The translations under genes were made by a program, and so were the position numbers. From an uncultured Bacteroidota bacterium (lineage in GTDB: Bacteria > Bacteroidota > Bacteroidia > Chitinophagales > Saprospiraceae): 64,000 nt of DNA. Positions 8,261-17,264 of this stretch are shown here, in pieces. Under the pieces are notes generated by a model that saw nothing but the letters and a program-made list of their open reading frames with translations, ran no database searches and had not been told where the DNA came from. Numbering within the stretch: the stretch's first letter is position 1; every line of letters starts with the position of its first letter. The stretch covers positions 20,380 through 84,379 of the forward strand of contig CALMSX010000028.1 of NCBI GenBank assembly GCA_937872515.1. The letters are read 5' to 3'.

Positions 8261-9949
8261 ATGAAAAAGGCCCTAATAACCAAGCTGCTGGTGCTGACAG
8301 CTGCATTTATGTGGGCACAAGAAATAAAGTGGTATGCCAAGGCACCCAAAGAGGTATATGCGGATGGTATATTCGAAATCCACTTTGTTTTGGAGAATGC
8401 TGAGGGCAAAAGCGTAAATTTCCCTTCCTTTGATGGCCTGGATATTGTGTCAGGGCCTTCGGTTTCTAACCGATTTAATTCCATCAATGGCAGGGCTACC
8501 AGCAGTATTACCTACAGCTTTGAAGCCGTTGCCAGTAGCTCCGGAACTGTGCAATTGGGACCCGCTACCATTCTGGTAGATGGAAAAAAATATGCCACAA
8601 AAGTTGCAACCATTTTGGTTAAAAAGGCTAAAAACAAATCCAATGTCCCAAACGGAGAAGTTGCTTTTGTCGACTTGCAGATAAGTAAAGAATCTATTTT
8701 TAAAGGTCAACAGCTGGTGGGTGAATATCAACTGTATTTTAACGGGAACCTCGGCTTTGAAGACGCCATTCAGCACCCACCCTTTAATGAATTTACCGTA
8801 ACCCAGCTCGATCTAAGAAATGAATCCCTGCCGGGAATAGCAAGAGGAAATTTGAATTACCAGGGAATACTTGCCGACGCATTGGCCTTTTTTCCTAAAA
8901 AACAAGGACGTTTGAGCATTGGCAAATCTTACTTTCCACTCAAAGAGAGGATCGCAAATGACGATCCCTGGTCCCATCCTTTCGGCAAATACCGTTCTTT
9001 CACCTTAACGAGTCCGGAAAAATATATTGAAGTAAAGGAATTACCGGCCCCCATTCCTGCACATTTTAATGGTGTGGTTGGTCAATATGAGGGATCCGCC
9101 ATCCTCGCAGAAAAAAAAGTAGCCGCTAATCAGACCATTCTGGTGAGAGTCGAACTAATTGGGAATGGTGATCCATCTACCATGAGTCCTCCTACGCTCC
9201 AGCTTCCTTCACAATTAGAGGCTTATCCGCCAAAGTTGTTAAAAGAAGAACAATTTACACATGACCGGCAACTCAAACACAGCCACAGCTGGGAAATTCC
9301 GGTTACTGCCAAAGAATCTGGCCAATTTGAAATAAAAGTTGCGTTCCAATATTTTGATCCGGAGGCGGCTACTTATCAAACAGTAGATTTCCCTTCGCTG
9401 GATGTTGAGGTTACGAAGGCCAGCCAAACTATCATTAAAACCAAGGACCCTATAAAAGATAGCTCTGCCTGGCCCTATTATCTCATTGGCCTGGGCACCA
9501 TTTGTCTTAGTTTTCTGGTCTGGTTTTACATGAGGAAAAAAGAAGTTCAAAAACAATCTAATGAAGCCTTGGCTAGCCAATTGCCAAAATCAGAGCTACC
9601 TATTGCCAAACCCCAGCCACTTATTGATCGTCTTGTATCTATAAAAGCTTTATGGGATAAAGGAGAGTCCATTGCCTTTTATACCAGCTTGTCACACCTT
9701 TTGCAAGAAAGCATTTTCGAAAAATTGGGCTTGCCAATTGAAGAACATGATAAAACTACTGTAGTGAAACGTCTTAAAAATGTGATAGGTGCCCCAGAAG
9801 CCGATGCACTATATGTATATATAAGGTCAGGAATTGAAAGGGCTCTTTACGGAGGGGCCCTAAACCAGGATGGCCCTGATTTGCTGGCAAAAACGAAACA
9901 ATTTTTAGAACTATTATTCTCCACATCTAAAGACACCCAAACAAAATGA
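8261..9949 (+). CDS. batD: BatD
   Basis: A 562-residue BatD (oxygen-tolerance family). It has a signal peptide (MKKALITKLLVLTAAFMWAQ), three beta-sandwich-like periplasmic regions (about 20-400), one transmembrane helix near residues 405-425 (WPYYLIGLGTICLSFLVWFY) and a cytoplasmic helical domain with the conserved ALYGG motif near its end. Length is normal for BatD. Start is the ATG at 8261. Its stop overlaps the start of the next gene (ATGA, 9946-9949), coupling it to a T9SS substrate. Function is inferred from family: a periplasmic partner of BatA/BatB. Confidence 0.92.
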   Translation: MKKALITKLLVLTAAFMWAQEIKWYAKAPKEVYADGIFEIHFVLENAEGKSVNFPSFDGLDIVSGPSVSNRFNSINGRATSSITYSFEAVASSSGTVQLGPATILVDGKKYATKVATILVKKAKNKSNVPNGEVAFVDLQISKESIFKGQQLVGEYQLYFNGNLGFEDAIQHPPFNEFTVTQLDLRNESLPGIARGNLNYQGILADALAFFPKKQGRLSIGKSYFPLKERIANDDPWSHPFGKYRSFTLTSPEKYIEVKELPAPIPAHFNGVVGQYEGSAILAEKKVAANQTILVRVELIGNGDPSTMSPPTLQLPSQLEAYPPKLLKEEQFTHDRQLKHSHSWEIPVTAKESGQFEIKVAFQYFDPEAATYQTVDFPSLDVEVTKASQTIIKTKDPIKDSSAWPYYLIGLGTICLSFLVWFYMRKKEVQKQSNEALASQLPKSELPIAKPQPLIDRLVSIKALWDKGESIAFYTSLSHLLQESIFEKLGLPIEEHDKTTVVKRLKNVIGAPEADALYVYIRSGIERALYGGALNQDGPDLLAKTKQFLELLFSTSKDTQTK

Positions 9950-10893
9950 AATTAATACAAACAAATATCAAACCTCCAAAAACAAGGCATTTTTATCAAG
10001 TAACTCTATGGGTTCTCCTGCTTTTTATAAGTGTAAATCTGGTGCAAGCACAGCCTATCAATGACGACTGTGAACAAGCCGTTTCTATTGCTGATCCCAC
10101 TGCTTATTGTTCGGGAAGGACTGAGTTTACTACGGTTGCAGCTACCGATTCCGGCTACGGCCCATCCGGTTGTTGGGACCAGGTTTCCAATGATGTTTGG
10201 TTTCAGTTTGTAGCCAGGGCTACCGGTGTAAACATTGTCATCAATGGCCGCAACATTGGATCTACCTTGCGCAGCCCTCAGGCCAGCTTGTATTTTGGCA
10301 ATTGTGGAGGGACCATACAGGAGTTGGAGTGTCAAACAGATGCCGTAAATAGTGGTGGTGTATCATTGGTTGAAAATGGTCTTGTCATCGGAGCAACTTA
10401 TTTTATCCGGGTTAGTGGCAGAGGCAATGTTGCCGGCAGCTTTCAGCTTTGTGTTACCAATTTTAATCCTCCTGTGACACCCGGTCAGGATTGCCGGACA
10501 GGAGCCATATTGTGCGATAAAAGTGCCTTTGTGGTGCAATCCCTTACTGGTAGCGGACAATTGACCAATGAAGGAAGGGGTACATGCCTGGAACCCAATC
10601 CCGGAAGTCAAAGTGAAGACCAATCTACCTGGCTGAGGTGGACAGCAGCCAACAATGGTACCCTTACCTTTGACATCACCCCTTTAAAAAATGGTGATGA
10701 CATTGATTTTGCCTTGTATGAACTGCCAGGTGGCATTGATGATTGTCAAAACAAAAGGGTGTTGAGGTGCAACGCTACTTCCTGCGATGGTCCAACCGGG
10801 CTTAATCTTACTTCCCAGGATATAACTGAAGATTTTAACTGTGAACCGGGGGAAGACCGATACGTTTCGATTTATCGATATGGAAGCCGGTAA
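9946..10893 (+). CDS. T9SS type B substrate, N-terminal part (frame broken at 10848-10852)
   Basis: Residues 1-35 form a signal peptide with a long basic n-region (cleavage near VQAQ). The following 280 residues hold two cysteine-rich beta domains of the kind seen in secreted Bacteroidetes proteins (PINDDCEQAVSI...; NDVWFQF; GQDCRTGAILCDK...; STWLRWTA). The frame stops at 10893, but the natural continuation is in the frame that reads DTFRFIDMEAGKSYGLLINN. The switch lies at the G5 run 10848-10852: with four Gs the two parts join as one protein of about 696 residues. Translation is coupled to batD by an ATGA overlap. See the C-terminal part at 10841-12037. Confidence 0.8.
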   Translation: MKLIQTNIKPPKTRHFYQVTLWVLLLFISVNLVQAQPINDDCEQAVSIADPTAYCSGRTEFTTVAATDSGYGPSGCWDQVSNDVWFQFVARATGVNIVINGRNIGSTLRSPQASLYFGNCGGTIQELECQTDAVNSGGVSLVENGLVIGATYFIRVSGRGNVAGSFQLCVTNFNPPVTPGQDCRTGAILCDKSAFVVQSLTGSGQLTNEGRGTCLEPNPGSQSEDQSTWLRWTAANNGTLTFDITPLKNGDDIDFALYELPGGIDDCQNKRVLRCNATSCDGPTGLNLTSQDITEDFNCEPGEDRYVSIYRYGSR

Positions 10894-12037
10894 GAGCTAT
10901 GGATTACTCATTAACAATTTTGACAATACAGGGATAGGCTTTAGAATCCAATGGGGAGGAACCGGCGAATTTCTGGGTCCCGAGCCCGATTTTACCATCA
11001 GCCCATTGACCGGATTGAGGTGCGATCAGGATTTTACAGCAACCGATATCTCTGTTTTTTCCAATGGTACCATTGTTGACTATGAATGGAATTTTGGATT
11101 GCGCGCCATACCCGATCAGGCAAGTGGCAAGGGACCTCACAGTATTAATTATAGTTCATTTGGCGATAAATTTATTAGCCTCACTGTGACCAGTGACAAG
11201 GGCTGTAAGGTAACCAAGATCAAATCACTGTATGCCGAACCATGTTGCGAAGATTTGGAGCCCTTTACCCTGACCCCACAGATAGAAATACCAAGTTGTT
11301 ATGATGGGGACGATGGCAGCATCACCATTTCAGCAAGCGGAGGTAGCCCTGAATATTTTTATAAGTTTGATGATGGTAATTTTTCCCCTCGTGTGAATTT
11401 TAAAAATTTGTCGGCAGGAGCCTACGAGGTGGCTATTGTTGATATCAAAGGATGTACCGATTCTATCGTTGTGGTTGTTGGTGAACCCGATCCCGTTACG
11501 GTTGATGCAGGTCCGGATCAGGCGATAGAATTGGGTGATTCAACCCAAATGGATGGCTCTTATTTTCCTGCAGTGGCGGGAGATAGTTTGTGGTGGGCAC
11601 CACCAAGGGGAATCAGAGACCTCAATGATCCAGGTAGCTATGTGATACCACCCGGCACCACTACCTATGTATTGAGTGTTTTAACTGAAGAAGGATGTCT
11701 TGTTTCAGATAGTCTGACCATCCGTGTGACCATTGACAGGACTGTATACAGTCCCAATGTTTTGTTGGCAAACGGGGGAGGCGGGCCCAATAACTTTTTT
11801 AATCTTTATGGCAAAAAGGCCGTAGAAAGTATTGAATTGTTAGAAATCTATGACCGCTGGGGCAATAAAGTATACAAAGGAACCGAATTAGATCCGTTTG
11901 ACTTTAAAGCCGGCTGGGATGGTTTTTTTAACGGTCAGCCCGTTGAACAGGGAGTCTACACATGGATTGGACATGTGAGATACCTTGATGATGTTGTAGA
12001 AATCAAAACGGGGGATCTAACGATTATTCGCCCATAA
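10841..12037 (+). CDS. T9SS type B substrate, C-terminal part with gliding-type sorting domain
   Basis: Continuation of the gene begun at 9946; the apparent GTG start at 10841 is not a real start. From about 10990 there is a PKD-like domain (TDISVFSNGTIVDYEWNFG), then an SprB-like repeat (CYDGDDGSITISASGGSPEYFYKF) and a C-terminal domain of about 90 residues (YSPNVLLANGGGGPNNFFNL to the end) with IELLEIYDRWGNKVYKG and AGWDGFFNGQPVEQGVYTW. The last is the gliding-motility-associated, T9SS type B sorting domain, so the protein is exported by T9SS to the cell surface. No enzymatic motif is visible; probably an adhesin or surface structural protein. Confidence 0.85.
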   Translation: MNRGKTDTFRFIDMEAGKSYGLLINNFDNTGIGFRIQWGGTGEFLGPEPDFTISPLTGLRCDQDFTATDISVFSNGTIVDYEWNFGLRAIPDQASGKGPHSINYSSFGDKFISLTVTSDKGCKVTKIKSLYAEPCCEDLEPFTLTPQIEIPSCYDGDDGSITISASGGSPEYFYKFDDGNFSPRVNFKNLSAGAYEVAIVDIKGCTDSIVVVVGEPDPVTVDAGPDQAIELGDSTQMDGSYFPAVAGDSLWWAPPRGIRDLNDPGSYVIPPGTTTYVLSVLTEEGCLVSDSLTIRVTIDRTVYSPNVLLANGGGGPNNFFNLYGKKAVESIELLEIYDRWGNKVYKGTELDPFDFKAGWDGFFNGQPVEQGVYTWIGHVRYLDDVVEIKTGDLTIIRP

Positions 12038-12042
12038 TCTCT

Positions 12043-14007
12043 TTACTTCAAAGAGTTGATCCAGGCAGCAATCTTCAGTCCATCTTGTTTGGGTACCATT
12101 GTCATGGGAGCCATTTCGGTGGCGTAGCCCGGCCAGTTTCCCGGTTCTGGTTTCCAAATCAATTTTACAATTTTATCATTGCTGTAATTCCTGGCAGCAA
12201 TGTCTTTGAAAGAGGGTCCAATTTGTCTCTTTTGGGCATTGTGACAAGCTACACATGTGTACTTATTAAGCAGCGGCTTAACTTCTTCTGCGAGGCTCAG
12301 TGTGATTGATTTTGATTTACCTTTGCCTCCTGTCTTTTTAGGAGCTGCCACTGGTTTTACTACATATTTTTTATACGTCGAAGGGTCTGCCTTCTTTCCA
12401 TCCGGAATTTGATTTAAAGTATAATAAACCGTTGGATGGAGAAGCGCTTTACCTTCTTTATCGCGAAGGTCGGCCAGGTTGATCTCATGGATGTGGTACC
12501 TTACCCTGTTACTAACGAGGAGATGAAGTTTCAGCCCATCCTCGCTCCATTTTACTCCATCTATTTTAAGGGCTTCCCGCATAATTGGGGGGCTGCCGTA
12601 AACAGGATGGTATTTGTAAATAAAGCTATGGGCATCAATTTTTCCAAGATCTTTTACCTCTTTGATGTTGGCAGGTTTGGTAAATTCAATTTCAAATCCA
12701 TCCGTTGTTGCTTTTACACTTTTCATTTCAAATGGCGTTTTACCGGTCCACTCCAGTCTCTGTAAGCCTTCATTTTTTTCGCCCGCGGAACCCCAACCTC
12801 TATTGGTCTGACCCAGGATCAAAGAGCCGTCATGGGCAAAATCCATTCTCAAAACACCCGATTGAAAATTATTTCTAAAATCGAAAGCAGCCCCCTGGTA
12901 TTCGCCGTTGATCTTTTCCAGAAAGACCCTCATAACCTTGCTTTGCCCTTGGTCACCAACAAAAAGCTGACCTTCAAAAGGGCCAAATTTACCTCCGGTT
13001 TTGTCTTCTTTGATTTCTGAATTTGATACACCCAAAATTCCATGCGGCAGCCAAACCGCAGGCGTCTGTACCTCAGGAAATTTATTTTTAAGTTCATAAA
13101 AAGTCTGTGGCTTTTCTTTCTCGATGTTTTCAGGCTTAATGTATTTTCCGTATTTGTTTTTAACCTGTCTTGGGTCTACTTTGGCATATAAAGAATCAAC
13201 ACTGAGACTGATGGGTGAATTAGGCAATTGAGAGGTCCATTTCAATCCTGCAGGATGGCCGGTAAATGCTCCTTTTTTTACATGCCAAACAGCACCTGAT
13301 CCAATCCAATCGCCCTGATTGTCATCATAAAACAAATCACCGTTTACCATTCCCAGACCACAAGGGGATCTCATGCCTGATGCCCATGGCTCCATTTTTC
13401 CATCCGGGCTGATTTTCATTGTCCAGCCCCTCATGGGTACACGGCTTTCGCCACGCCACCATTCTTCGTCGCCGAAAGCAACATTGGCTGTTACATAAAA
13501 ACTTCCGTCATCTCCCAATACCGGTCCAAAGCTGTATTCATGGTAATGTCCGCTTAGTGGCCAGGCATAAACGGTTTCATAGACATCACAATAGCCGTCT
13601 CCATCGGTATCCTGGAGCCTGGTTAATTCACCCCGTTGAGCAGCGTAAATGGACCCATCTTTGTACACACATCCCAATGGCTCATGCAATCCTGAAGCAA
13701 ACAAACGGTAATGAGGAGCTCTTCCCTCCGCACCCTGAATATTGTCAATGATCCATACATCACCCCTTCTGGTAGCAACCGCTACGGTACCATCGGGTAA
13801 GACGGCAACTCCCCCACCCTCAACCAGTACATCTTCCGGCACAGGGATAGTCCGTATGGCATAATAATCTTCTTCTGCCTGAACCCTTAAAGCTGCCTTG
13901 TCTACTGCCGGAGCGTTTGGATCATCCTGCGCCACCATCTTATTTGAAAAAACAAAGCAAATAATAATTGCGTGTATTATATTAATTCTAAATTTCATCA
14001 CTTTCAT
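12043..14007 (-). CDS. secreted beta-propeller dehydrogenase-like protein with cytochrome c domain
   Basis: A 654-residue secreted protein (signal peptide about 1-26). The N-terminal two thirds is a glucose/sorbosone-dehydrogenase-like beta-propeller (GGVAVLPDGTVAVATRRGDVW, EPLGCVYKDGSIYAAQRGEL, GMRSPCGLGMVNGDLFYDDN) with an EF-hand-like loop DTDGDGYCDVYE. The C-terminus is a monohaem cytochrome c domain: C585-V-A-C588-H589 with a methionine ligand region near 632-637 (EMAPMTM). Such proteins are thought to oxidise sugars or related polyols and pass electrons to the respiratory chain. It is the second gene after the DUF1080 gene, 8 bp away. Convergent with the Bat operon, 5 bp from its last stop. 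The substrate is unknown. Confidence 0.85.
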   Translation of the reverse strand: MKVMKFRINIIHAIIICFVFSNKMVAQDDPNAPAVDKAALRVQAEEDYYAIRTIPVPEDVLVEGGGVAVLPDGTVAVATRRGDVWIIDNIQGAEGRAPHYRLFASGLHEPLGCVYKDGSIYAAQRGELTRLQDTDGDGYCDVYETVYAWPLSGHYHEYSFGPVLGDDGSFYVTANVAFGDEEWWRGESRVPMRGWTMKISPDGKMEPWASGMRSPCGLGMVNGDLFYDDNQGDWIGSGAVWHVKKGAFTGHPAGLKWTSQLPNSPISLSVDSLYAKVDPRQVKNKYGKYIKPENIEKEKPQTFYELKNKFPEVQTPAVWLPHGILGVSNSEIKEDKTGGKFGPFEGQLFVGDQGQSKVMRVFLEKINGEYQGAAFDFRNNFQSGVLRMDFAHDGSLILGQTNRGWGSAGEKNEGLQRLEWTGKTPFEMKSVKATTDGFEIEFTKPANIKEVKDLGKIDAHSFIYKYHPVYGSPPIMREALKIDGVKWSEDGLKLHLLVSNRVRYHIHEINLADLRDKEGKALLHPTVYYTLNQIPDGKKADPSTYKKYVVKPVAAPKKTGGKGKSKSITLSLAEEVKPLLNKYTCVACHNAQKRQIGPSFKDIAARNYSNDKIVKLIWKPEPGNWPGYATEMAPMTMVPKQDGLKIAAWINSLK

Positions 14008-14015
14008 TTGACAGA

Positions 14016-15857
14016 TTACCAGATAATTTTGTAACGAATAGGTTGGTTGTCAACATTGACAAACAGATCAGCTTCAGAATCACCGGGCCTGAGCATGGCT
14101 TTGCCGGTTTCTGAAAATTCAATGAAATACCGCCCATCAACAAGATAAAGGCCGTCACCCGTCATTTGAATATTTTTACCATTCGCAATCCTGTACCTGG
14201 CTCCCGGAATTGGATTTTCGATAGTGATTTCTCTTACCAGACACTGCTCTTTGGCATCAGCATAAGTGAGGTCGTGGACCTTCATGCCTGACCAATCATA
14301 ATGGAAAACAGGTAGATTTGTTCCTTTGGCGATGGTATAGCCTTTGGACTTAAAACTGCCTTCCTGATAAGCCTCAATGTGCTTTTGTGAAGGATCCGAG
14401 GCTATGTCCAGTTGAGGTCGGTTATTGAGATAAACCACATCTCCCATTGGTCGGAAAGAGCCATCTCCCCTGTCATGCCACATGGGAGTAGCATCAACGA
14501 ACTCTCCACGCCAAATGCAGGCCAGGGTGCCGTTGCCATTATTGTAAACATAGTGCATGCCCGCAGGATCACCTACACCCACCGTGTGGGTCAATCTTTC
14601 ATTTCTTTTGCCATTATAATCCAAAAATGCCCTTAATATTTTTGGTTTGTCTGTAGGTTTTACCAAGATAGGGAAATTACTTTCCCTGGGCTGGAGCGAG
14701 GATCTGGCATGGATGCCATGATTGGCAATTTTATTGGATTCAAAAAATATGCCTATTGCAGGTGGAAGCCAGGCATCAGCCCTACAAAAATAGATATCAA
14801 TTTTATGTTTGCCTGCTTTCAGATCAATCACCGATTTGGCGGGTCGATCCCAATCCCAGGCACGCGAGATTTTTTTCACAATCTGTCCATCAATATGAAT
14901 GGCCAGATTTCCATTATAAATAGTACTGATATAATAAGTATCATCCAATGGGACGTTGAGATCACCGGATAACTGAAGTGCAAAAAAGTCCTTAATGGGT
15001 GAAACATCCCAGGTAATTCCTTCCGGCGAATTGCCTGATTTGTCTTCTTTTTTCATTTTGAAATCGTCTTCATACTCATACGGTCCTTTCCAGTATTTGT
15101 ACGTGACATTTTCTACGGATACAACCTTGTCTTCAAAAGTTCTGTATCGGATATTCTTAAAAGCAACTGGTCCGTGATCGCCCTGGATCATCAAGGGTCC
15201 TTTTGCCACTTCATTATTGACAATGGGTCCTCCGGTTGGTTGGGGCACTTCAACGTTATCGTGAACCAGCTGACCATTGATCAACACTTTTTTAAATATG
15301 GCATTGCTAATCTTTTTACCGGTTTCATCAAATCTTGGGCCTTTAAAAGAAATGAACATTTTTTGCCATATACCTGATGGTCTGGCCGCATTCAAAAGCG
15401 GAGCCTTACCTGCATAGGCAGTCTTAGGATCTGATTCCCAATTTCTGTAAATGCCTCCTAAATCAGTAAAATCTGCTGATTTTTTTCCCCAGCTATCAAA
15501 AATTTGAACCTCATAGCGGCCCTGTAAATAGATGCCACTATTGCTTCCGGCCGGAACCATAAATTCAAACTCGAGGTCGATGTCCTGGTGTTCCATGACA
15601 GATAAGAGCGGGCTGTTGTGGTCCTTATCATTGTCGTTGACCAGGATACCTGAACCGGCAACGTATTCTATTTTGTGTTGGGAGTGGTCGCGCGAAAATG
15701 CACTGTATACCGAAGAAACTGTTTTCCAATTGCCTGACTGTGCTCTGAAAGAAGTGAGATCATTCAGCGGCCAATCGGTCATTTGTTGGGCATGCGTCTG
15801 CGAGACCATGGCCAAAACCAGCAAAAACAACTGGCAAATAAGGATGCTTTTTTTCAT
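14016..15857 (-). CDS. DUF1080 (3-keto-glycoside hydrolase-like) protein with PA14-like domain
   Basis: A 613-residue secreted protein. The start is taken at the ATG 15857, giving the signal peptide MKKSILICQLFLLVLAMVSQ; upstream in-frame codons lack this pattern. The N-terminal domain (about 30-250) is DUF1080, with the signature SNSGIYLQGRYEVQIFDSWG, a lamin-G-like fold found in 3-keto-disaccharide hydrolases. The next region (about 255-390) looks like a PA14/carbohydrate-binding domain (DTYYISTIYNGNLAIHIDGQ, DLKAGKHKIDIYFCRADAWL). The C-terminal part is not recognised. Operon with the cytochrome-type dehydrogenase suggests joint oxidation and cleavage of a glycoside outside the cytoplasm; this is an inference. 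Confidence 0.82.
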   Translation of the reverse strand: MKKSILICQLFLLVLAMVSQTHAQQMTDWPLNDLTSFRAQSGNWKTVSSVYSAFSRDHSQHKIEYVAGSGILVNDNDKDHNSPLLSVMEHQDIDLEFEFMVPAGSNSGIYLQGRYEVQIFDSWGKKSADFTDLGGIYRNWESDPKTAYAGKAPLLNAARPSGIWQKMFISFKGPRFDETGKKISNAIFKKVLINGQLVHDNVEVPQPTGGPIVNNEVAKGPLMIQGDHGPVAFKNIRYRTFEDKVVSVENVTYKYWKGPYEYEDDFKMKKEDKSGNSPEGITWDVSPIKDFFALQLSGDLNVPLDDTYYISTIYNGNLAIHIDGQIVKKISRAWDWDRPAKSVIDLKAGKHKIDIYFCRADAWLPPAIGIFFESNKIANHGIHARSSLQPRESNFPILVKPTDKPKILRAFLDYNGKRNERLTHTVGVGDPAGMHYVYNNGNGTLACIWRGEFVDATPMWHDRGDGSFRPMGDVVYLNNRPQLDIASDPSQKHIEAYQEGSFKSKGYTIAKGTNLPVFHYDWSGMKVHDLTYADAKEQCLVREITIENPIPGARYRIANGKNIQMTGDGLYLVDGRYFIEFSETGKAMLRPGDSEADLFVNVDNQPIRYKIIW

Positions 15858-15875
15858 GATTTGAATTGACGAGTG

Positions 15876-15904
15876 CAAATATGGACAAATAATGATGACC
15901 ACAA
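15876..15904 (-). promoter_or_regulatory. promoter of the DUF1080/cytochrome operon
   Basis: On the minus strand, a TTG -33 element (15904-15902) is followed after 18 nt by CATATTTG (15883-15876), one base from TAnnTTTG. The ATG at 15857 follows 18 nt later. The same CATATTTG box stands before mraZ and clpB in this window. Confidence 0.5.
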
Positions 15905-15957
15905 AAATTGATTGACAGATTTTCTATAAAAATAGTGCGCGCAGATAATTGCAGCCT

Positions 15958-15965
15958 TATTTTTG
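15958..15965 (+). promoter_or_regulatory. -7 box of the class III aminotransferase promoter
   Basis: TATTTTTG at 15958-15965 matches TAnnTTTG exactly and lies 14 nt before the ATG at 15980, so the mRNA leader would be only a few nucleotides. No clear TTG -33 element is seen. It is divergent from the DUF1080 promoter. Confidence 0.45.
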
Positions 15966-15979
15966 TGAAAATTAAGTCC

Positions 15980-17170
15980 ATGCCAAGCCAAAGATCTCTT
16001 TTTTTACACCATGTTGCACAAACCAGTCCATGGCCTATGGTGATTGAGGTTGAAAGGGCAGAGGGCATGTATCTATTCGACACAAGCGGCAAAAGATATT
16101 TAGACTTTGATTCCGGCTTTTCAGTCAGCTCCCTTGGACACCGGCATCCTGTGGTGATCAAAGCACTTGAAGATCAAATGGCTAAGTACCTTCACACCAC
16201 TGTTTATGGAGAACACATTCAAGCTCCACAGATCCGCTTTGCCTTAAAATTGGAGGAAAGCCTTGGGTCCAACTATGGGACCGTTTATTACACCAACAGT
16301 GGATCTGAAGCGGTGGAAGTAGCTCTCAAAGCAGGCAGGAAAATAACCGGCCGATACAGAGCTTTATCGTGTAAAAACGCCTACCACGGCTCTACCTTGG
16401 GTGCAGAAAGTTTGAGAAGTGACATCACTTACACCTCAGCGCTCATGCCCGGCGTGCCAGGCATTGATCACATTGGCTTTAACTGTTGGGAAGACCTCGA
16501 TAAAATTGATTCCGGTATTGGCATCTTGATTATGGAGGTGGTGCAGGCAGAGGCCGGAGTAATACTTCCCGATGCAGCCTGGTTAGCAGCAGTAAGAGAT
16601 AGGTGCACCCACCATGGTTGCCTGTTGGCATTTGATGAAATTCAGACCGGATTTGGCAGGACCGGTAAATTGTTTGCCCATCAACAATACCATGTCTTTC
16701 CTGATTTGCTCATTATGGCAAAAGCGATGGGAGGTGGAATGCCGGTGGGAGCAGTAGCAGGAAGTAAACAATTCATGCATTGTTTCAGTGATCGCCCGGC
16801 CCTTGGGCACATCACCACCTTTGGTGGTCACCCCATGAGTTTGGCGGCGTCCGTGGCAGTATTGGAATTTATGACCCAAAGTGGCATCATGGATGCAGTT
16901 GGAGATAAAGTTGACCTCTTTAAAAAAGAACTTAGTCACCCGGGAATTAAAGAAATTAGATCTGCAGGCCTCTTAATGGCCGTTACTTTACATAATGCAG
17001 CAGCTTTAGGTTCTGTGGTGTCTGGTTTATTGGAAGCAGGAGTGATGGTAGACTATTTCCTATTTAATACCGAAAGTTTCCGGATAGCCCCTCCCCTGAT
17101 AGCAGAGCCAGATCATATCAGGGGGGGCTGTGCATTGATCAGACAGGTACTAGATAAAGTCATCATGTAA
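15980..17170 (+). CDS. class III PLP-dependent aminotransferase (acetylornithine/ornithine type)
   Basis: A 396-residue fold-type I aminotransferase. Start chosen at ATG 15980 (MPSQRSLFLHHVAQTSPWP), which fits the family N-terminus; longer in-frame starts begin inside the promoter. Motifs: TNSGSEAVEVALKAG (105-119), the PLP-aspartate in LAFDEIQTGFGRTG (D219) and the Schiff-base lysine K248 in IMAKAMGGGMPVG. Class III members transfer an omega- or delta-amino group, as in acetylornithine, ornithine or GABA aminotransferases. There is no arg gene nearby, so the substrate is open and a symbol such as argD is not justified. Confidence 0.88.
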   Translation: MPSQRSLFLHHVAQTSPWPMVIEVERAEGMYLFDTSGKRYLDFDSGFSVSSLGHRHPVVIKALEDQMAKYLHTTVYGEHIQAPQIRFALKLEESLGSNYGTVYYTNSGSEAVEVALKAGRKITGRYRALSCKNAYHGSTLGAESLRSDITYTSALMPGVPGIDHIGFNCWEDLDKIDSGIGILIMEVVQAEAGVILPDAAWLAAVRDRCTHHGCLLAFDEIQTGFGRTGKLFAHQQYHVFPDLLIMAKAMGGGMPVGAVAGSKQFMHCFSDRPALGHITTFGGHPMSLAASVAVLEFMTQSGIMDAVGDKVDLFKKELSHPGIKEIRSAGLLMAVTLHNAAALGSVVSGLLEAGVMVDYFLFNTESFRIAPPLIAEPDHIRGGCALIRQVLDKVIM

Positions 17171-17264
17171 ATTTTGGGTTTTAGCACCCATTATTCCGGT
17201 TTTGACCCTTTGCATTTCCTAAAAAAGCGGGGGTTTTCTCATTTTTGAAAAAAAAATAAACATT

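Noticed and set aside
10841..10893. Programmed ribosomal frameshift in the T9SS type B gene
   Set aside because: No slippery heptamer or downstream pseudoknot is evident, and a single-base difference in a G5 run explains it more simply.
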